This document shows, in pieces, positions 1-8,224 of a stretch of 34,133 nt of DNA. The notes beneath the pieces were generated by a model. That model did not search any database. It saw only the letters and a program-made list of their open reading frames with translations, and was not told where the DNA came from. A program made the translations under genes and the position numbers. Source of the DNA: Lachnospiraceae bacterium. Lineage in GTDB: Bacteria > Bacillota > Clostridia > Lachnospirales > Lachnospiraceae. Location of the stretch: the NCBI GenBank assembly GCA_024403235.1, contig JAKSSF010000028.1, forward strand, positions 1-34,133, in the 5' to 3' direction. Position 1 is the stretch's first letter. Every line of letters begins with the position of its first letter.

Positions 1-50
1 GGAGTCATGTTCATTTTCCAGTTACCAGCAATAATTCTTCTTCTTGCCAT
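1..50 (-). CDS. tpiA: triosephosphate isomerase, N-terminal fragment (runs off the window)
   Basis: Only the first 16 codons are inside the window, read on the minus strand from the ATG at 50-48. They encode MARRRIIAGNWKMN, which matches the N-terminus of TpiA; the Asn and Lys of the GNWKMN motif are active-site residues in the family. A GGAGA ribosome binding site lies about 10 bases upstream (around 60-66). TpiA interconverts dihydroxyacetone phosphate and glyceraldehyde 3-phosphate in the cytoplasm, and it follows gap and pgk as expected for a clostridial glycolytic cluster. The rest of the gene is outside the window. Confidence 0.88.
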   Translation of the reverse strand, partial: MARRRIIAGNWKMNMT

Positions 51-98
51 TTTTATTTTCTCCTTTTATAACGATTACGACATGCTATAGAACCACCA

Positions 99-245
99 CT
101 GCATTTGCTTCTCAAATGCAGCGGCGCCGTGTCATAAGTTTATTCCATAAACTTATGACATATTATTCGGGAACCTCGCTGCATGCTAAATTCGCTTCGC
201 GAATGCAGCGACGCTACATTTAAAGTTTTCTACGAAAACTTTAAA
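99..245. repeat. run of perfect hairpins between pgk and tpiA
   Basis: The 197-base gap between the pgk stop and the tpiA start is almost entirely inverted repeats. (1) 99-107 pairs with 113-121, 9 bp with a 5-base loop. (2) 130-143 pairs with 147-160, 14 bp with loop TCC. (3) 177-183 pairs with 204-210, enclosing an inner stem 190-195/199-204. (4) 219-230 pairs with 234-245, 12 bp with loop TAC, beginning 2 bases after the pgk stop. CGGCGCCG at 122-129 is a further palindrome. Hairpins 1 and 3 share the edge ATGCAGCG and are each followed by a CGC-containing linker and an AT-rich hairpin, as if a two-hairpin unit occurs twice. None has a proper U-tract on either strand, so simple terminators are unlikely. 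Confidence 0.85.
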
Positions 246-247
246 CA

Positions 248-1480
248 TTATTTATCATCTGCTGCAACTACACCTGGAAGTGCTTTGCCCTCTAAGAATT
301 CAAGAGAAGCGCCACCACCTGTAGAGATGTGGCTCATCTTATCAGCGAAACCTAACTGGTTACAAGCTGCTGCAGAGTCACCACCACCGATAATAGTTGT
401 TGCATCTGTTTCTGCTAAAGCTTATGCTACTGCAATAGTACCTTTTGCAAGGGTAGGATTTTCGAATACACCCATAGGTCCATTCCAAACAACAGTCTTA
501 GCTGCTTTTGCTGCATTTGCAAATAATTCCTGAGTCTTAGGTCCGATATCCAAACCTTCTTTGTCAGCAGGAATCTTGTCAGAATCAACATATTCTACAT
601 CAATAGGAGCATCGATAGGATTTGGGAATCCAGCTGCTACTGCTGTATCAACAGGAAGCAATAACTGTTTGCCAAGAGAATCAGCCTTAGCCATCATTTC
701 TTTACAGTATTCAATCTTCTCGTCATCTACTAAAGAGTTACCGATTTCATATCCTTTTGCTTTTAAGAATGTGAACGCCATACCACCACCGATGATAAGA
801 GTATCACATTTCTCTAATAAGTTATTGATAACGTTTAACTTATCAGCAACTTTAGCACCACCAAGGATAGCTACGAAAGGACGAACAGGAGTTTCTACTG
901 CATTTCCTAAGAAATCGATTTCTTTCTGCATTAAGTAACCAACTGCGTTCTCGCCGCCTTTTTCTGTGATGTATTTTGTTACAACAGCTACAGAAGCATG
1001 TGCTCTATGAGCAGAACCGAAAGCGTCACATACATATACATCAGCAAGATCAGCTAATTCTTTTGCGAATGCTTCACCGGCATCAGTAGGTTTGGTTTCC
1101 TCTTTACCACGGAAACGTGTATTCTGAAGAAGAACTACATCGCCTTCTTTCATAGCTGCTACTGCTGCAGTTGCAGCTTCGCCGGTTACATTGTAATCTG
1201 CTACGAAATTAACTTCTTTGCCTAATTTCTCAGATAATCTTTTTGCAACAGGTGCTAAAGATTCTCCTTCGTTAGGACCATTTTTAACTTTGCCAAGGTG
1301 AGAGCAAAGGATTAATTTTCCGCCATCAGCAATCAATTTGTTGATAGTAGGAAGTGCTGCATTGATACGAGTTTCGTCTGTAATCACACCTTCTTTTAAA
1401 GGTACATTAAAGTCACAACGTACAAGTACGCGTTTTCCAGCAACATTAATGTCGTCTACGGATTTTTTGTTTAATCCCAT
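248..1480 (-). CDS. pgk: phosphoglycerate kinase, interrupted by an in-frame TAA at 422-424
   Basis: Pgk makes ATP and 3-phosphoglycerate from 1,3-bisphosphoglycerate in glycolysis. The start at 1480 has AGGAGG 8 bases upstream. The N-terminal substrate motif RCDFNVP (residues 21-27), the hinge, and GPMGVFE all read correctly. At 422-424 the frame hits TAA directly after AKGTIAVA, where homologues have Glu (GAA). The same frame then continues with an intact C-terminus, including the nucleotide-site loop GGGDSAAA and [14 protein letters not shown], to the natural TAA at 248-250. A product stopping at 422 would have 352 residues, about 58 too few, and would lack the GGGD loop and closing helices, so it should be inactive. 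pgk follows gap and precedes tpiA on the same strand. A base-call error, a recent nonsense allele or readthrough would all explain this; the sequence alone cannot decide. Confidence 0.93.
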
Positions 1481-1550
1481 TTTAGTATCCTCCTAAAATT
1501 TAGTTTTTTACTCATAAAAGATTCATCAAATAAATGGATTTCATTCGATG

Positions 1551-1581
1551 AAAAAAGGCCCGGTCCACATGGACCGGACCT
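1551..1581 (-). terminator. intrinsic terminator after gap
   Basis: A GC-rich stem pairs 1556-1566 with 1571-1581 (11 positions, one G-U pair when read as minus-strand RNA) around a 4-base loop. It is followed on the minus strand by a run of U (1556-1551). It lies between the gap stop and the pgk start, so gap transcripts should end partly here; pgk and tpiA then depend on readthrough or their own promoter. Confidence 0.88.
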
Positions 1582-1658
1582 CTTAATTCCTTAAAAGAAT
1601 ATCAAGTTATTCTCTAAGCTTGTACACATCAAGAAGTGTATCCGATTCGTTTTACGAA

Positions 1659-2660
1659 TTAAGCTAATTCAGAGAAGTATTTGATTGTTCTTACCATCTG
1701 AGATGTGTAAGAGTTTTCATTGTCATACCAAGAAACTACCTGAACTAAGTTGTCTTCGCCAACCATAGTCTGTGTAGCATCAAAGATAGAACCATATGTG
1801 CTTCCAACGATATCAGAAGAAACGATTTCATCTTCATTGTATCCGAAGCTTTCTGTAGCTGCTGCTTTCATAGCTGCATTGATTTCTTCTTTAGTTACAG
1901 ATTTTTCAACTGTAGCTACTAAGATTGTTGTAGATCCTGTAGGGGTAGGAACACGCTGAGCAGAACCGATTAATTTACCATTTAATTCAGGGATAACTAA
2001 ACCGATAGCTTTTGCAGCACCTGTAGAGTTAGGAACGATGTTAACAGCGCCAGCACGGCTTCTTCTTAAATCGCCTTTTCTCTGAGGTCCGTCAAGGATC
2101 ATCTGATCACCTGTGTAAGCATGAATTGTGCTCATGATACCAGATTTGATACCTGCTAAGTCATTTAATGCTTTAGCCATAGGTGCTAAACAGTTTGTTG
2201 TACAAGAAGCTGCAGAAATGATTGTATCTTCAGCTTTTAATGTTTCATGGTTTACATTGTAAACGATTGTAGGAAGGTCGTTACCTGCAGGAGCAGAAAT
2301 AACTACTTTACGAGCACCAGCATTGATGTGTGCCTGTGCTTTTTCTTTAGATGTATAGAAACCAGAACATTCTAATACAACGTCAACTTTTAATTCGCCC
2401 CAAGGACAGTTATTTGCATCGGGCTCTTTGTAGATTTTAAGAGTTTTGCCATCAACTGTGATTGTGTCTTCACCAGCAGCTACGGTATCAGCTAATGCAT
2501 ATTTACCCTGTGATGAATCATATTTTAACAAGTGTGCTAACATTTTAGGGCTTGTTAAATCGTTGATTGCTACAACTTCATATCCTTCTGCACCGAACAT
2601 CTGTCTGAATGCAAGACGACCAATACGGCCAAAACCATTAATTGCTACTCTTACTGCCAT
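1659..2660 (-). CDS. gap: glyceraldehyde-3-phosphate dehydrogenase, type I
   Basis: This 333-residue cytoplasmic enzyme oxidises glyceraldehyde 3-phosphate to 1,3-bisphosphoglycerate with NAD. The Rossmann motif NGFGRIGR is at residues 8-15. The catalytic Cys is C153 in SCTTNC, its His partner is H180, and the C-terminal WYDNENSY motif is present. Length is normal for type I GAPDH. The start has an AGGAGG site 8-9 bases upstream. It is first in a gap-pgk-tpiA cluster, with its own promoter (2745-2773) and a 7-bp hairpin in the leader, and is followed by a strong terminator. No odd residues were seen. Confidence 0.97.
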   Translation of the reverse strand: MAVRVAINGFGRIGRLAFRQMFGAEGYEVVAINDLTSPKMLAHLLKYDSSQGKYALADTVAAGEDTITVDGKTLKIYKEPDANNCPWGELKVDVVLECSGFYTSKEKAQAHINAGARKVVISAPAGNDLPTIVYNVNHETLKAEDTIISAASCTTNCLAPMAKALNDLAGIKSGIMSTIHAYTGDQMILDGPQRKGDLRRSRAGAVNIVPNSTGAAKAIGLVIPELNGKLIGSAQRVPTPTGSTTILVATVEKSVTKEEINAAMKAAATESFGYNEDEIVSSDIVGSTYGSIFDATQTMVGEDNLVQVVSWYDNENSYTSQMVRTIKYFSELA

Positions 2661-2700
2661 TTTTAATTTCCTCCTAGAAATGTTTTATAATTATCTTAGA

Positions 2701-2721
2701 AACTTGCGTAGCATGCAAGTT
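2701..2721. repeat. hairpin in the gap leader
   Basis: AACTTGC (2701-2707) pairs with GCAAGTT (2715-2721) around a 7-base loop. It lies in the predicted 5' untranslated region of gap, about 40 bases upstream of the start codon. It may stabilise the mRNA end; no regulator site is recognised. Confidence 0.6.
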
Positions 2722-2744
2722 CCCAAAATTTTTTCAGTACCCTT

Positions 2745-2773
2745 ATTGTACCTAATTACACAAAAAAATACAA
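2745..2773 (-). promoter_or_regulatory. sigma-A-type promoter for gap
   Basis: On the minus strand, TTGTAT (2773-2768) and TACAAT (2750-2745) are separated by 17 bases. The predicted start is about 80 bases upstream of the gap ATG. Confidence 0.65.
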
Positions 2774-2808
2774 GCAATAAATCAATTTTTTTCCAATTCC
2801 GTCGTTGC

Positions 2809-2837
2809 TTTACATTTTCTTTTTTTCTACCTATACT
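2809..2837 (+). promoter_or_regulatory. sigma-A-type promoter for the PHP phosphatase gene
   Basis: TTTACA (2809-2814) and TATACT (2832-2837) are 17 bases apart. The predicted transcript start near 2844 leaves a leader of about 45 bases before the ATG at 2889, which argues against starting the protein at the earlier ATG at 2805. Confidence 0.65.
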
Positions 2838-2888
2838 AAAAGTATTACAAATTTTCGCCAAAATATCCCTTTACGGAAAGGAATTATT

Positions 2889-3707
2889 ATGTCTATTACA
2901 ACTGACTTTCATGTACATACTGCTTTTTCGGGAGACTCCGATGCTCCCATGGAAGAAATGATACAGCAGGCTATAAAAAAAGGCCTTACCCATTTGTGCT
3001 TTACGGAACATTTGGATTATGACTATGTGCCGGATCCCAGTGATCCGGAAGTGGATTTTTCCTTGGATACCCCAAACTATCAAAATACATTTTTACAGCT
3101 AAAGGAAAAATACCAGAGTAAAATTCATTTAGGCTTTGGCGTAGAATTGGGTCTCCAGCCGCACTTAAAAAATGCTTATACAGACTATCTAAAGGCCTTT
3201 GATTTCGATTTTGTCATAGGTTCTACCCATGTGGTAAAGGGCATTGACCCCTACTATCCTTCTTATTATGTAGATAAAACGGAAATAGAAGTGTATGAAT
3301 CCTATTTTCAGGAAGTCTATGAAAATGTAAAAGCCTTTTCTGATTTTGATGTTTGTGGTCATTTGGATTATATCGTTCGCTACGGACAAAACAAGGACAA
3401 ATTTTATAAAGCCAAAGAATACCGGGAATTATGGGATGCCATTTTAAAAATCATCCTGGATAATGGTAAAGGCATTGAAATCAATACCGGGGGAATTCGT
3501 AAAGGATTACAGGATACCCACCCTTGTACCTGGATTGTAAACCGCTACAAGGAGCTTGGCGGAGAAATCATTACCATTGGCTCCGATGCCCATAAAAAAG
3601 AAGACCTGGCGGCTGATTTCACGAAAGCCACCCAGGTCTTACAAAGCTGTGGTTTTTCCTATTACACGGTATTTTCCAAACGGAAACCGGAATTTATAAA
3701 ACTATAA
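2889..3707 (+). CDS. hisK: PHP-domain histidinol-phosphatase (HisJ/HisK type)
   Basis: A 272-residue protein of the PHP metallophosphoesterase family. The metal motif DFHVHT is at residues 6-11, followed by FTEHLDY, STHV, CGHLDY and a late GSDAH, all expected metal ligands. In Firmicutes this family hydrolyses histidinol phosphate in histidine synthesis. No other his gene is nearby, so the substrate is inferred from family membership. I chose the ATG at 2889 because GGAAAGGAA sits just upstream and MSITTDFHVHT is a typical N-terminus; the frame extends to 2805 but that part has no ribosome binding site and overlaps the promoter. It converges on mnmA with only 34 bases between the stops and no strong terminator. 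Confidence 0.87.
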   Translation: MSITTDFHVHTAFSGDSDAPMEEMIQQAIKKGLTHLCFTEHLDYDYVPDPSDPEVDFSLDTPNYQNTFLQLKEKYQSKIHLGFGVELGLQPHLKNAYTDYLKAFDFDFVIGSTHVVKGIDPYYPSYYVDKTEIEVYESYFQEVYENVKAFSDFDVCGHLDYIVRYGQNKDKFYKAKEYRELWDAILKIILDNGKGIEINTGGIRKGLQDTHPCTWIVNRYKELGGEIITIGSDAHKKEDLAADFTKATQVLQSCGFSYYTVFSKRKPEFIKL

Positions 3708-3741
3708 AAATAAAACTATAACACTCTAGCATATAAGGCAT

Positions 3742-4821
3742 TTACTTTTGAATAATGCCGCCCCCTAAAATCATATCATTTTCATAAAATACAACAGCCT
3801 GTCCCGGTGTAACAGCCCGGACAGGTTTTTCAAATTCACAATGGATGCTGTCAGGTCCTGTTTTTTCTATCCAGGCGTACTCACCCTTATGGCTGTAGCG
3901 AATCTTTGTCAGCACTCTTCTTCTCTCCGGCAAATCCGGAATCCCCATAAAATTCAAATTGGTGCAATCCAACTGGGAAGTGAATACATCCTCATTCTCT
4001 CCGATTACAACCTCATTGGTTTCCGGTCTGATTTCTGTAACAAATACAGGATGACCTAGTGCCAGATTGAGACCTTTTCTTTGCCCAATGGTGTAATGGG
4101 TAATGCCCTTATGTTGCCCCAGGATTTCTCCATCTTTTGTCACAAAATTACCGGCCGGTGGTACCTGATTTCCCGCTTCTCTTTCGATAAAGGAAGCATA
4201 ATCATTGTCCGGGATAAAACAGATTTCCATGCTGTCCGGCTTATGGGCTACAGGCAAGCCTGCTTCTGCCGCAATTTGCCGAATCCGATCTTTTTCATAT
4301 TCTCCAACAGGCATTAAGGTATGGGCCAACTGATGCTGGGTTAGGTTAAATAAAGCATAGGTTTGGTCTTTTCCTGCGGTAGCGGATAAGGCCAATGCAT
4401 ACCTGCCATTCTCTAACTGTTTCACTCTGGCATAATGGCCGGTTGCAATATAGTCTGCTCCAAGAGCTAAGCTTCTTTGTAATAAAGACTCCCATTTTAC
4501 ATAACGGTTGCAGGCAATACAGGGATTAGGGGTTCTACCTTTTAGGTATTCCGTTACAAAGTAGTCCATTACATTTTTTTTGAATTCCTGCTTAAAGTTC
4601 ATCACATAATAAGGAATATCCAGGGCAGCAGCCACTCTCCTGGCATCATCTACTGCAGAAAGACCGCAGCATCCACCGTTTTCTTCCACAACAGAAGGGT
4701 CCTCATCCTGCCAGATTTGCATGGTCACACCGATCACATCATAGCCCTGTTTTTTCAATAAATATGCTGCCACGGAAGAGTCCACTCCTCCGGACATACC
4801 AACTACTACTTTTTTACCCAT
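3742..4821 (-). CDS. mnmA: tRNA-specific 2-thiouridylase MnmA
   Basis: MnmA adds sulfur to U34 of tRNA Lys, Glu and Gln. The ATP pyrophosphatase loop GMSGGVDSS is at residues 8-16. The nucleophile/persulfide pair appears as C101 (NPCIAC) and C201 (EICFIPDND), close to C102/C199 in E. coli. At 359 residues the length is normal. A GGAAG site precedes the ATG. It is the last gene of nifS-nifU-mnmA, a logical grouping because the cysteine desulfurase provides the persulfide sulfur for thiolation. Confidence 0.96.
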   Translation of the reverse strand: MGKKVVVGMSGGVDSSVAAYLLKKQGYDVIGVTMQIWQDEDPSVVEENGGCCGLSAVDDARRVAAALDIPYYVMNFKQEFKKNVMDYFVTEYLKGRTPNPCIACNRYVKWESLLQRSLALGADYIATGHYARVKQLENGRYALALSATAGKDQTYALFNLTQHQLAHTLMPVGEYEKDRIRQIAAEAGLPVAHKPDSMEICFIPDNDYASFIEREAGNQVPPAGNFVTKDGEILGQHKGITHYTIGQRKGLNLALGHPVFVTEIRPETNEVVIGENEDVFTSQLDCTNLNFMGIPDLPERRRVLTKIRYSHKGEYAWIEKTGPDSIHCEFEKPVRAVTPGQAVVFYENDMILGGGIIQK

Positions 4822-4846
4822 ATAGCTACTTCCTTATTTGTTTCTA

Positions 4847-5290
4847 TCAGTAGGATTCTGCCACATCCTCCTCATGCTCTCCGATATCTGCTTTGGGTTG
4901 TTGCAATCCTGCAATCTGAATTCCTTCTTTTTGTGCATAATCCCAAAGAGCCGCATGAATGGCTTCCTCTGCTAATAAAGAGCAATGCACTTTTACCGGT
5001 GGCAAGCCATCTAAAGCTTCCATAACCGCCTTATTGGTCACAAGCATTGCTTCCTGTACTGTTTTTCCTTTTACCAATTCTGTTGCCATACTGCTGGTAG
5101 CAACGGCTGCTCCACAGCCAAAGGTTTTAAATTTACAATCACGAATTACCTGATTCTCATCAATATCCAGGTAAATTCTCATAATATCGCCGCACTTGGC
5201 ATTGCCAACAGTACCAACTCCATTAGCATTCTCTAATTCTCCCACATTTTTGGGATTTTGGAAATGATCCATTACTTTTTCACTATACAT
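4847..5290 (-). CDS. nifU: NifU/IscU-type iron-sulfur scaffold protein
   Basis: A 147-residue scaffold on which Fe-S clusters are built from NifS-derived sulfur. The three cluster cysteines are C33 (AKCGD, with D35), C59 (TFGCGA) and C103 (VHCSLL). It has the single IscU-like domain only, without the [2Fe-2S] and C-terminal domains of nitrogen-fixation NifU, and ends in an acidic tail. AAAGGAG precedes the ATG. It lies 28 bases after nifS and 25 bases before mnmA, so the three are probably one transcript. Confidence 0.95.
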   Translation of the reverse strand: MYSEKVMDHFQNPKNVGELENANGVGTVGNAKCGDIMRIYLDIDENQVIRDCKFKTFGCGAAVATSSMATELVKGKTVQEAMLVTNKAVMEALDGLPPVKVHCSLLAEEAIHAALWDYAQKEGIQIAGLQQPKADIGEHEEDVAESY

Positions 5291-5318
5291 AGGAAACTCC
5301 TTTCTATCAAGGGTATTT

Positions 5319-6515
5319 TCAATTCTTGGCTTTCTTCGTTTCTTTTTTCAAAAAATCTTCATATAAGGGGGACATACTACGCAGCCTGTCTACAATCTGT
5401 TTCAGATTATCCACTACATAGTCCATTTCTTCTTTGGTATTTTCTTCTGATAAGGTCAGTCGCAAGGATCCATGGGCTTTTTCATGGGGAAGGCCGATGG
5501 CTAAAAGCACATGGGAAGGATCCAGGGAACCGGAGGTACAAGCGGAACCACTGGAAGCACAAATACCTTTTCCATCCAAAAGAATTAACAGAGATTCTCC
5601 TTCAATAAATTCAAAACTAATATTCACATTGTTGGGCAAACGATTTTCCCTTGCTCCATTCAAACGGCTGTAGGGTATTTCTGTCAAAATTCTGTCTATC
5701 AGATACTCTCTCAGCGTAATTTCCTGTTTGGTCTTTGCTTCCATGATAGAAAAGGCTCTGGCAGTAGCACAGCCAATCCCTACAATACCGGGCACATTTT
5801 CCGTTCCTGCTCTGCGACCTCTTTCCTGCTGTCCACCTTGGATAAAGGAGCGGATTTTTACGCCTTGTCGAATATATAAAAACCCAATTCCTTTGGGACC
5901 ATTCAGCTTATGTCCACTGGCAGAAAGCATATCAATATGCATTTCTTCTACATTAATGGGAATTTGCCCAAAGACCTGTACCGCATCTGTATGGAACAGG
6001 ACCTGATGTTTTTTTGCAATGGCTCCAATTTCTGCAATGGGTTGAATGGTGCCAATTTCGTTATTGGCAAACATTATACTGATTAAAATGGTATCCTCCC
6101 GAATAGCCTCTTCTACCGCAGCAGGACTTACCAAACCATTTTCATCAACCGGCAAATAGGTAATCTCAAAACCTTGTCGTTCCAGTTCCCGACAGGTATG
6201 TAAAATAGCATGATGCTCGATGGCACTGGTAATAATATGCTTGCCTTTCTCTCCATAGGCTCTAGCGGTTGCCTGCAGGGCCCAGTTATCACTTTCGGAA
6301 CCTCCTGCCGTAAAATAAATTTCCTGTGTTTTCGCACCTAAGTTCTTGGCAATGGTCTCTCTTGCTTCATCTACGGCTTTCTTGGCTTTTCCGCCCAAGC
6401 CATAGATACTACTGGGATTTCCATAATTTTCTGTAAAATAAGGCAACATTTTTTCCACCACTTCCGGTGCTGTCTTTGTCGTTGCGGCATTATCTAAATA
6501 GATAGGTGTATGCAT
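5319..6515 (-). CDS. nifS: cysteine desulfurase (NifS/IscS family)
   Basis: A PLP enzyme of 398 residues that takes sulfur from cysteine as a persulfide. It has the N-terminal YLDNAATT motif, the PLP-binding K203 in SGHKLNGPKG, and the catalytic C326 in SSGSACTSG on a long active-site loop. The ATG at 6515 gives the usual family N-terminus, but the bases before it (AACAAAAAAG) contain no ribosome binding site, and upstream in-frame TGA and TAG codons rule out a longer start. A short ORF with a strong ribosome binding site (6494-6571) overlaps this start and could couple translation. A promoter at 6710-6738 would give a leader of nearly 190 bases. Confidence 0.96.
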   Translation of the reverse strand: MHTPIYLDNAATTKTAPEVVEKMLPYFTENYGNPSSIYGLGGKAKKAVDEARETIAKNLGAKTQEIYFTAGGSESDNWALQATARAYGEKGKHIITSAIEHHAILHTCRELERQGFEITYLPVDENGLVSPAAVEEAIREDTILISIMFANNEIGTIQPIAEIGAIAKKHQVLFHTDAVQVFGQIPINVEEMHIDMLSASGHKLNGPKGIGFLYIRQGVKIRSFIQGGQQERGRRAGTENVPGIVGIGCATARAFSIMEAKTKQEITLREYLIDRILTEIPYSRLNGARENRLPNNVNISFEFIEGESLLILLDGKGICASSGSACTSGSLDPSHVLLAIGLPHEKAHGSLRLTLSEENTKEEMDYVVDNLKQIVDRLRSMSPLYEDFLKKETKKAKN

Positions 6516-6571
6516 CTTTTTTGTTCGTGAATGTCACTACAAATAAATTCATTCGGCAATTGCAGCGACAT
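6494..6571 (-). CDS. possible 25-residue leader peptide overlapping the nifS start
   Basis: An ATG at 6571 follows AAAGGAG by 7 bases, the best ribosome binding site in the nifS leader. It reads MSLQLPNEFICSDIHEQK then RCIHLSI and stops at TAG 6496-6494, overlapping the nifS start by 22 bases in another frame. The peptide has two Cys. nifS itself has no ribosome binding site, so translation could be coupled through this ORF. The ATG (6571-6569) lies in the 3' arm of an imperfect hairpin (6530-6538 with 6564-6572, one mismatch), which could modulate access. No homologue is recognised; it might also be chance. Confidence 0.4.
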   Translation of the reverse strand: MSLQLPNEFICSDIHEQKRCIHLSI

Positions 6572-6679
6572 TTCACCTCTCCTTTCTGTGTTTCTAATCC
6601 ATTTGAAATATACATTAGTTACAGAAAAGCTTAATTAACACTTTGCAGAAAAGTTAGAAAATCTATAACAATGTTATTT

Positions 6680-6696
6680 CCTAGTATTTTGGTAGG
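6680..6696. promoter_or_regulatory. candidate operator in the nif leader
   Basis: CCTA (6680-6683) and TAGG (6693-6696) form an inverted repeat with 9 bases between. It lies about 14 bases downstream of the predicted -10 of the nifS promoter, a normal position for a repressor site. An Rrf2-family regulator (IscR-like) is a reasonable guess from the genes controlled, but the motif is not diagnostic and no such gene is in the window. Confidence 0.3.
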
Positions 6697-6709
6697 TTTT
6701 CTATAATTA

Positions 6710-6738
6710 TTTATATCATTCTCACATCACACTGTCAA
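6710..6738 (-). promoter_or_regulatory. strong promoter for nifS-nifU-mnmA
   Basis: TTGACA (6738-6733), a 17-base spacer and TATAAA (6715-6710) on the minus strand, with TG one base before the -10 (extended -10). Confidence 0.75.
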
Positions 6739-6791
6739 TCCATTCACGCTATACTTCTTGTATTATTTTTCGTACAGTTTTCATATATATA

Positions 6792-8168
6792 ATGGAAATC
6801 TCTTATAGGGAGTTTTGCCATTTGCTTCCAAAACTATTGAAACGCTTTTCTGCTTCTGCCTTTTTGAAAGGCACTTTATTCTTAAGTCTGGCCGGTATTT
6901 TAACCAGAATCATGGGATTCTTTTTTCGGATTTTAATCTCCCGTGTTTTCCAGGAAAAAGGGATGGGTATCTTTCAGTTAAGTATGCCACTGATTACCCT
7001 GTTTTTAGGCTTTTCTTCCACCGGTATTCAAATTGCCATATCCAAATATGTGGCACAATTTTCGGTCACAGGCGATACCTGCAAAATGAAACGCTATATA
7101 TGGGTAGGACTTAGTATGGGACTTATGATTTCCTGCTCCATTGGCAGCATTCTCTATGTATTTTCCGGAGAAATTGCAAACTATTGGCTCCATGAACCTC
7201 TTTGTGCACCTTTATTAAAAATCGCTGCCATATCCTTTCCGCCTTCCACCATACACGCCTGCTTGAATGGGTATTTTATTGGAAAAAAGGAGGCAAAGGT
7301 GCCTGCCTATTCTCAGTTGTTGGAACAGGCTGTACGGATTTCTACTGTGCTTCTTGTTTTATGGTTTTGTAAGTGGCAGCAAAAAGGCTACTCCTATGCT
7401 CTTTTGATGTGGGGAAATGTATGGGGAGAAATTGCTACCTGCCTGTATTCCTATGGTGCATTCCGAAAACACATAGCACTCCAACATTGTTCCCTCACCA
7501 AATCCAACCAACAAGCGCCTTTCTTCCAAACCGTAGAAGATATTTCCCGATTGGCAGTACCCTTATCCTGTAACCGGCTGATTTTAGGACTATTGCAATC
7601 TCTGGAAGCGGCCCAAATTCCTCGTATGTTGCAGGTCTTTGGCTATGCAGGTAGCACTGCTCTCAGTATTTACGGTGTATTAACCGGTATGTCTCTTTCC
7701 GTGATCTTATTCCCTGCTTCTATTGTAGGCTCTGCTGCCACAATGCTACTGCCTACTGTATCCCAAGCCAAAACCAGAAGAGATCAGGCAACCATTTCTG
7801 CATTGGTAAATCGCTCCTTTTTTTGGGGCTTTTCTTTGGGATTTTTGGCTCTTGTAGGCTTTTTCCTATTTGGAAAGCCCATAGGGAAAATACTTTTTGA
7901 CAGTCCTTTGGCAGGCAAATTTATTACCGTTTTAGGATTTATCTGTCCCTTTTTATATATGTCTACACTTTTTACCTCTATGATTAATGGTTTAGGGAAG
8001 CCCCTCTATGCATTTTTTATCCAATGCTTTTCTATTTCCATACGGATTATGTTTATTCTTTTTGCCATTCCCTTATGGGGAATCAACGGATATTTGTGGG
8101 GATTACTAATCAGCAGCATTTTTTCAGCAGGATGTAATTATATGGTTATAAAAAATCTGACAAAATAA
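6792..8168 (+). CDS. SpoVB/MurJ-type polysaccharide or lipid II flippase
   Basis: A 458-residue polytopic membrane protein of the MOP superfamily with many hydrophobic segments and the N-terminal signature FLSLAGILTRIMGFFFRI typical of SpoVB and related flippases. These proteins move lipid-linked cell-wall or spore-cortex precursors across the membrane. Which member this is cannot be settled from sequence alone. The annotated ATG at 6792 has no ribosome binding site and lies inside a TATAAT box (6788-6793). A TTG at 6822 in the same frame has AGGGAG 9 bases upstream and would give MLPKLLKRFSASAF; I consider it a likely alternative start. Its last codons overlap the promoter of the following gene. 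Confidence 0.85.
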   Translation: MEISYREFCHLLPKLLKRFSASAFLKGTLFLSLAGILTRIMGFFFRILISRVFQEKGMGIFQLSMPLITLFLGFSSTGIQIAISKYVAQFSVTGDTCKMKRYIWVGLSMGLMISCSIGSILYVFSGEIANYWLHEPLCAPLLKIAAISFPPSTIHACLNGYFIGKKEAKVPAYSQLLEQAVRISTVLLVLWFCKWQQKGYSYALLMWGNVWGEIATCLYSYGAFRKHIALQHCSLTKSNQQAPFFQTVEDISRLAVPLSCNRLILGLLQSLEAAQIPRMLQVFGYAGSTALSIYGVLTGMSLSVILFPASIVGSAATMLLPTVSQAKTRRDQATISALVNRSFFWGFSLGFLALVGFFLFGKPIGKILFDSPLAGKFITVLGFICPFLYMSTLFTSMINGLGKPLYAFFIQCFSISIRIMFILFAIPLWGINGYLWGLLISSIFSAGCNYMVIKNLTK

Positions 8169-8185
8169 AAAAAGTGTGCTACACT
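8157..8185 (+). promoter_or_regulatory. promoter for DAHP synthase, overlapping the flippase 3' end
   Basis: CTGACA (8157-8162), 17 bases, then TACACT (8180-8185) with TG one base before it. Its -35 includes the last codons of the upstream gene. A start near 8192 gives a leader of about 33 bases to the ATG at 8225, too short for an attenuator. Confidence 0.65.
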
Positions 8186-8224
8186 AGGAATGTTGCAACG
8201 ATGCAAAAGAAAGAGGTACCAGAG

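Noticed and set aside
183-938. Plus-strand open frames at 183-533 and 561-938
   Set aside because: They lie antisense inside pgk and show no family resemblance or ribosome binding site; they arise from pgk codon bias.
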